From positions 49,334 to 113,333 of the forward strand of contig NZ_CAMKRR010000003.1 of assembly GCF_946415235.1 (NCBI RefSeq): a DNA stretch of 64,000 nucleotides, read 5' to 3'. Below are positions 61,353-64,000 of this stretch, piece by piece. A program made the position numbers and the translations under genes. Source of the stretch: an uncultured Ruminococcus sp. Lineage in GTDB: Bacteria > Bacillota > Clostridia > Oscillospirales > Ruminococcaceae. Each line of letters opens with the position of its first letter. Position 1 is the first letter of the stretch. Under the pieces are notes generated by a model. The model was not told the DNA's origin. It made no database searches and was given only the letters and a program-made list of their open reading frames with translations.

Positions 61353-62280
61353 TCTTTGCCGCCTCCTTCGCACCGAGCACCTTTGTTCTTGTAAGCTGCT
61401 CTATATAGGGAGTCAGCACATTCATGAGAAGTATGGAGAAAGACACACCCTCGGGATATGTACCGAAATGTCTGATAACAAAGGTGATGATACCGCATCC
61501 GAGACCGAATGCGATCTTACCCTTTGTTGTGATAGGCGTTGTTGCATAATCGGTAGCCATAAAAAAAGCACCGAGGAAAAGTCCGCCTGCAAGTATCTGG
61601 TATACAGGGTCTTCACCGCCGAGCCAGCTGAGCAGGAAAACACTTCCGATAAATGATATCGGTGCTGCCAGTGAGATTATCTTTCTGAACGCAAGATACA
61701 GTCCGCCGATAAGAAGTCCTAAAGCACAGACCTCTCCGAGACAGCCCCCTGTTTTACCTATGAAAAGATCAAGGTAAGACGGCACATTATCGCCGCTGCT
61801 TGCGAGTACAAGGGGAGTTGCCGAGGAAACAGCATCATAATTATATTCAAGCGGCTTTATCCAGTGTGACATCGACGGAAAGCTTACCATAAGCACGATA
61901 CGTGCTGTAATGGCAGGATTTGCAAAATTCTGTCCTATTCCGCCGAAAAGCTGCTTTACAACAACGATAGCAACAAATGAACCTATGACGCCCATCCAGT
62001 AAGGAGCTGTGACAGGAAGATTCATGGCAAGCAGAAGACCCGTAACAACGGCTGAAAGATCGCTGATAGTATTTGAGCGCTTCATAAGAGAGCGGCAGAA
62101 ATACTCGAAACAAACGCAGCTGCCGATACAAACGGCTGTAAGCGGTATAACTCTCATGCCGAAGAAGTACACAGCAGCTCCCCATGCAGGAAGCAGAGCT
62201 ATTATAACATTCAGCATGATAGTAGAGGTTTTGGTATAATTTTCATCGTGCGGTGACGGTGAAACGATAAGTTTATCCAT
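61342..62280 (-). CDS. rnfD: Rnf complex subunit RnfD
   Basis: RnfD is the second covalently flavinylated, membrane-bound subunit. The 312-residue protein has the N-terminal SPSPHDENYTKTSTIM block, eight or so helices, NFANPAITARIVL near residue 120, and the flavin motif around VSSATPLVLASS near 155 (Thr in S-A-T). AAGGAG precedes the ATG by 10 nt. It is 15 nt after rnfC. Confidence 0.95.
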   Translation of the reverse strand: MDKLIVSPSPHDENYTKTSTIMLNVIIALLPAWGAAVYFFGMRVIPLTAVCIGSCVCFEYFCRSLMKRSNTISDLSAVVTGLLLAMNLPVTAPYWMGVIGSFVAIVVVKQLFGGIGQNFANPAITARIVLMVSFPSMSHWIKPLEYNYDAVSSATPLVLASSGDNVPSYLDLFIGKTGGCLGEVCALGLLIGGLYLAFRKIISLAAPISFIGSVFLLSWLGGEDPVYQILAGGLFLGAFFMATDYATTPITTKGKIAFGLGCGIITFVIRHFGTYPEGVSFSILLMNVLTPYIEQLTRTKVLGAKEAAKNEG

Positions 62281-62295
62281 TAACGGTCAGTCTCC

Positions 62296-63573
62296 TTACT
62301 TTCTGGGGATAAGAGCTTTTGCAAGCTGATTTGTCTCCGCAAGCTTCCTGTTCGCAGGACATACGTAAGTACAGCTTCCGCAGTTCATACAAAGCATGAC
62401 CTTAAGCTTTTTGAGCTCCTCAATGTCCTTTATCTTATAAGCCCTGTCAATTTCAGCAGGCATAAGCCCGAGAGGACATACTCTGACACAGCGTCCGCAG
62501 CGTATACAGCTCGAGGTCTGACGCTCATCATATTTATTAAAAGCAAGAAGCGCATTTGAGGTCTTTACAACAGGCATATCAATATCGGGAACACTCATTC
62601 CCATCATCGGACCGCCCGCAATAAGCTTTATTATGGAATCCACATCCGCTTTGCAGAATTCAAGGACAGACCTGAATGATGTTCCGATAACCGTACTGAC
62701 GTTCTTAGGCTCTCTCACAGCATTTCCGTCAACAGTAAGTCTGCGGGTAACAAGAGGCATTCCAGTCTGCATATAACGGTAAAGAAAAGCGACTGTGGAA
62801 ACATTCATTACTATTACGCCGACATCAGCGGGAAGGCTTCCTTCGTTGACAATTCTGCCTGTAGAATTGTATATAATCACTTTCTCGGCTCCCTGAGGAT
62901 AAGCTGACGGCAGAGTTATGATGTCTATACTGTCGTCATTGTTAGCCATTTCCGTAAAGTTCTTTATAGCCTCAGGCTTATTTGACTCTATGGCAAGCTT
63001 TGCGGTCTTTATGCCGAGCTGAGATTTTACCATATTGATACCGTTTATTATATCCTCGGGATTTTCGATCATTTCACGATAATCCGCAGTAATATAAGGC
63101 TCACATTCGGCAGCGTTTATAATAAGCGTATCTATATCATTTTTGGGATTAAGCTTTATATGCGTCGGGAAGCCTGCACCGCCGAGTCCGCAGGCACCGC
63201 TCTCCCTAACAGCTTTTATAAAGCTTTCCTTATCAGTCACAACAGGCGGCTTTACTTCATCCGAAACAGTCTGCAAACCGTCACATTCTATCTCAATCAT
63301 TTTACAGACGACACCCATAGCATTTCGATAATCAGCTATAGTCTTTACCTTGCCCGAAACTCCCGAATGTACGGGAGCACTGAAGGCTGCATCGGTATCA
63401 CCTATTTTCTGTCCGACCTTGACCTCGTCTCCGACCTTCACAAGAGGCTGGCAGGGCGCACCCATAGTCATTGACATAGGGATACGGACGATATCGGGAA
63501 CAGGAAATTGAACTGTTGCGCTGTTTTCCGTATTTTTACGGTGCTTCAGCTTTATTCCGTTCAGTTTTTTCAT
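62296..63573 (-). CDS. rnfC: Rnf complex subunit RnfC
   Basis: RnfC is the peripheral NADH-binding subunit. The 425-residue protein has the glycine loop GACGLGGAGFPTHIKL near residue 131, the flavin/NAD-binding region with LIINAAECEPYITAD, a SLBB-type region, and two ferredoxin cysteine sets near the C-terminus (CIRCGRCVRVCPLGL and CMNCGSCTYVCPANR). AAGGAG is well placed. It leads the rnf operon, giving the cell ferredoxin-driven Na+ or H+ export and NADH. Confidence 0.95.
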   Translation of the reverse strand: MKKLNGIKLKHRKNTENSATVQFPVPDIVRIPMSMTMGAPCQPLVKVGDEVKVGQKIGDTDAAFSAPVHSGVSGKVKTIADYRNAMGVVCKMIEIECDGLQTVSDEVKPPVVTDKESFIKAVRESGACGLGGAGFPTHIKLNPKNDIDTLIINAAECEPYITADYREMIENPEDIINGINMVKSQLGIKTAKLAIESNKPEAIKNFTEMANNDDSIDIITLPSAYPQGAEKVIIYNSTGRIVNEGSLPADVGVIVMNVSTVAFLYRYMQTGMPLVTRRLTVDGNAVREPKNVSTVIGTSFRSVLEFCKADVDSIIKLIAGGPMMGMSVPDIDMPVVKTSNALLAFNKYDERQTSSCIRCGRCVRVCPLGLMPAEIDRAYKIKDIEELKKLKVMLCMNCGSCTYVCPANRKLAETNQLAKALIPRK

Positions 63574-63658
63574 ATAGATCTCCTTGAAAAGCAGAAAATC
63601 TGCAAATTAAAATGCATAATATTATGTAAAAAGTTGAGCAAAAAGCCCATACAATATA

Positions 63659-63687
63659 ATTATATATTATTTCAAGGAAATATTCAA
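63659..63687 (-). promoter_or_regulatory. Sigma-A promoter for the rnf operon
   Basis: TTGAAT (63687-63682) and TATAAT (63664-63659), exact 17-bp spacer, about 85 nt before rnfC. The rest of the 270-nt gap is AT-rich; I see only the tRNA terminator in it. Confidence 0.65.
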
Positions 63688-63842
63688 GAGGTTTTTACAA
63701 AAAAATAATATTCTGAGAACAAATTATATCATTAACAAACAAAACACCTGTTTTCGATAGAAAAAAGGATATATAAAAAGAATATCATTATAAAATAAAA
63801 ACGCTCTTCCATAAAGAAAGAACGTACTTCACAAAAGTAAAA

Positions 63843-63866
63843 AAGCACCTGCGAACGCAAGTGCTT
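63843..63866 (-). terminator. Terminator after the tRNA genes
   Basis: An 11-bp stem (63843-63853 with 63856-63866) and, on the minus strand, a TTTTTT tail. It lies just after tRNA-Cys. Confidence 0.8.
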
Positions 63867-63871
63867 AGGAG

Positions 63872-63942
63872 AGGCGCCACCCAGATTTGAACTGGGGATC
63901 AGGGTGTTGCAGACCCACGCCTTACCACTTGGCTATAGCGCC
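63872..63942 (-). tRNA. tRNA-Cys (GCA)
   Basis: On the minus strand a full cloverleaf is seen: acceptor GGCGCTA pairs with TGGCGCC, the D arm has AGCCAAGTGGTAAGGC, the anticodon loop reads TCTGCAA, and the T arm has CAGTTCAAATC. The discriminator is U. CCA is not encoded. Confidence 0.93.
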
Positions 63943-63947
63943 GTCTT

Positions 63948-64000
63948 TGGAGCGGATTACGAGGCTCGAACTCGCTACCTCCACCTTGGCAAGGTGGCGC
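63948..64000 (-). tRNA. tRNA-Gly (GCC), 5' part outside the window
   Basis: The 3' two thirds are present on the minus strand: the anticodon stem-loop CACCTTGCCAAGGTG with anticodon GCC, the variable arm, a T arm GAGTTCGAGCCTC, acceptor strand AATCCGC, discriminator T and encoded CCA. It lies 5 nt from tRNA-Cys in a likely shared transcript. Confidence 0.9.

Noticed and set aside
1..64000. Search for CRISPR arrays, insertion sequences, prophage or integrase genes
   Set aside because: No spaced direct repeats, transposase or integrase motifs or phage structural genes were seen; the endolysin-like amidase stands alone.

Overview
The window reads as a chromosome segment of a Gram-positive, low-to-mid GC anaerobe of the Clostridia, most like a Ruminococcus (Oscillospiraceae). 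The evidence is the Rnf complex in the order CDGEAB, the rplS-lepB-rbgA-rnhB-yraN block, AddAB instead of RecBCD, a TPP-riboswitch thiamine operon, paired TIGR03960/TIGR03936 radical-SAM genes, BofA-like and SpoIIM-like sporulation proteins, and a tiny Gly/Cys-rich protein of a type I associate with Ruminococcus. Genes are dense and mostly on the minus strand. I see no prophage, insertion sequence, CRISPR array or rRNA. Many promoters are clear sigma-A types with exact 17-bp spacing, and bidirectional hairpin terminators separate convergent genes.

Layout. 1-9.2 kb: partial acyl-CoA synthetase, zinc-ribbon protein, pyrimidine-nucleoside phosphorylase, a run of small proteins ending in a BofA homologue, YfcE-type phosphodiesterase, YesL and SpoIIM-like membrane proteins, proC, and a PflX-type radical SAM protein. 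9.2-12.5 kb: tig-clpP-clpX. 12.6-18.7 kb: rplS, two tandem signal peptidases I, rbgA, rnhB, yraN, thrC and a phosphoesterase. 19-23 kb: the radical-SAM tRNA/ribosome-type pair, cdd, a GNAT and a UPF0291 protein. 23.3-27.1 kb (plus strand): SDR, HD protein, LTA-synthase-like sulfatase, thioesterase. 27.2-36.7 kb: HD protein, a truncated asparagine synthetase, gpsA, plsY, der, DUF512 protein, rpmF-DUF177, pgi. 36.8-39.5 kb: two degenerate D,D-carboxypeptidases behind a long leader RNA. 39.6-46.6 kb: addAB. 46.7-52.6 kb: double GH25 lysozyme, rluA-like gene, tyrA, amidase, a third degenerate carboxypeptidase. 52.9-58.7 kb: phosphoesterase, broken tatD, thiSFGH-tenI-thiE under a TPP riboswitch. 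58.8-63.6 kb: rnfCDGEAB. 63.8-64 kb: tRNA-Cys and partial tRNA-Gly.

The most unusual theme is cell-wall enzymes that have lost catalytic residues. The DacF-like, VanY-like and DacA-like proteins each keep an envelope-targeting N-terminus and the family fold signature but lack key active-site residues. The VanY-like gene sits about 460 nt downstream of a perfect TTGACA-17-TATAAT promoter with no convincing ORF between them. Other points of interest are a 22-residue Cys-rich peptide gene with its own consensus promoter, an asparagine synthetase without its glutaminase nucleophile, a tatD gene with one in-frame amber codon, a phosphoesterase with two replaced metal-ligand positions, and a leader ORF whose start lies in a hairpin loop in front of the DUF512 gene. 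All functional statements rest on reading the sequence and on family knowledge; no database search was run.
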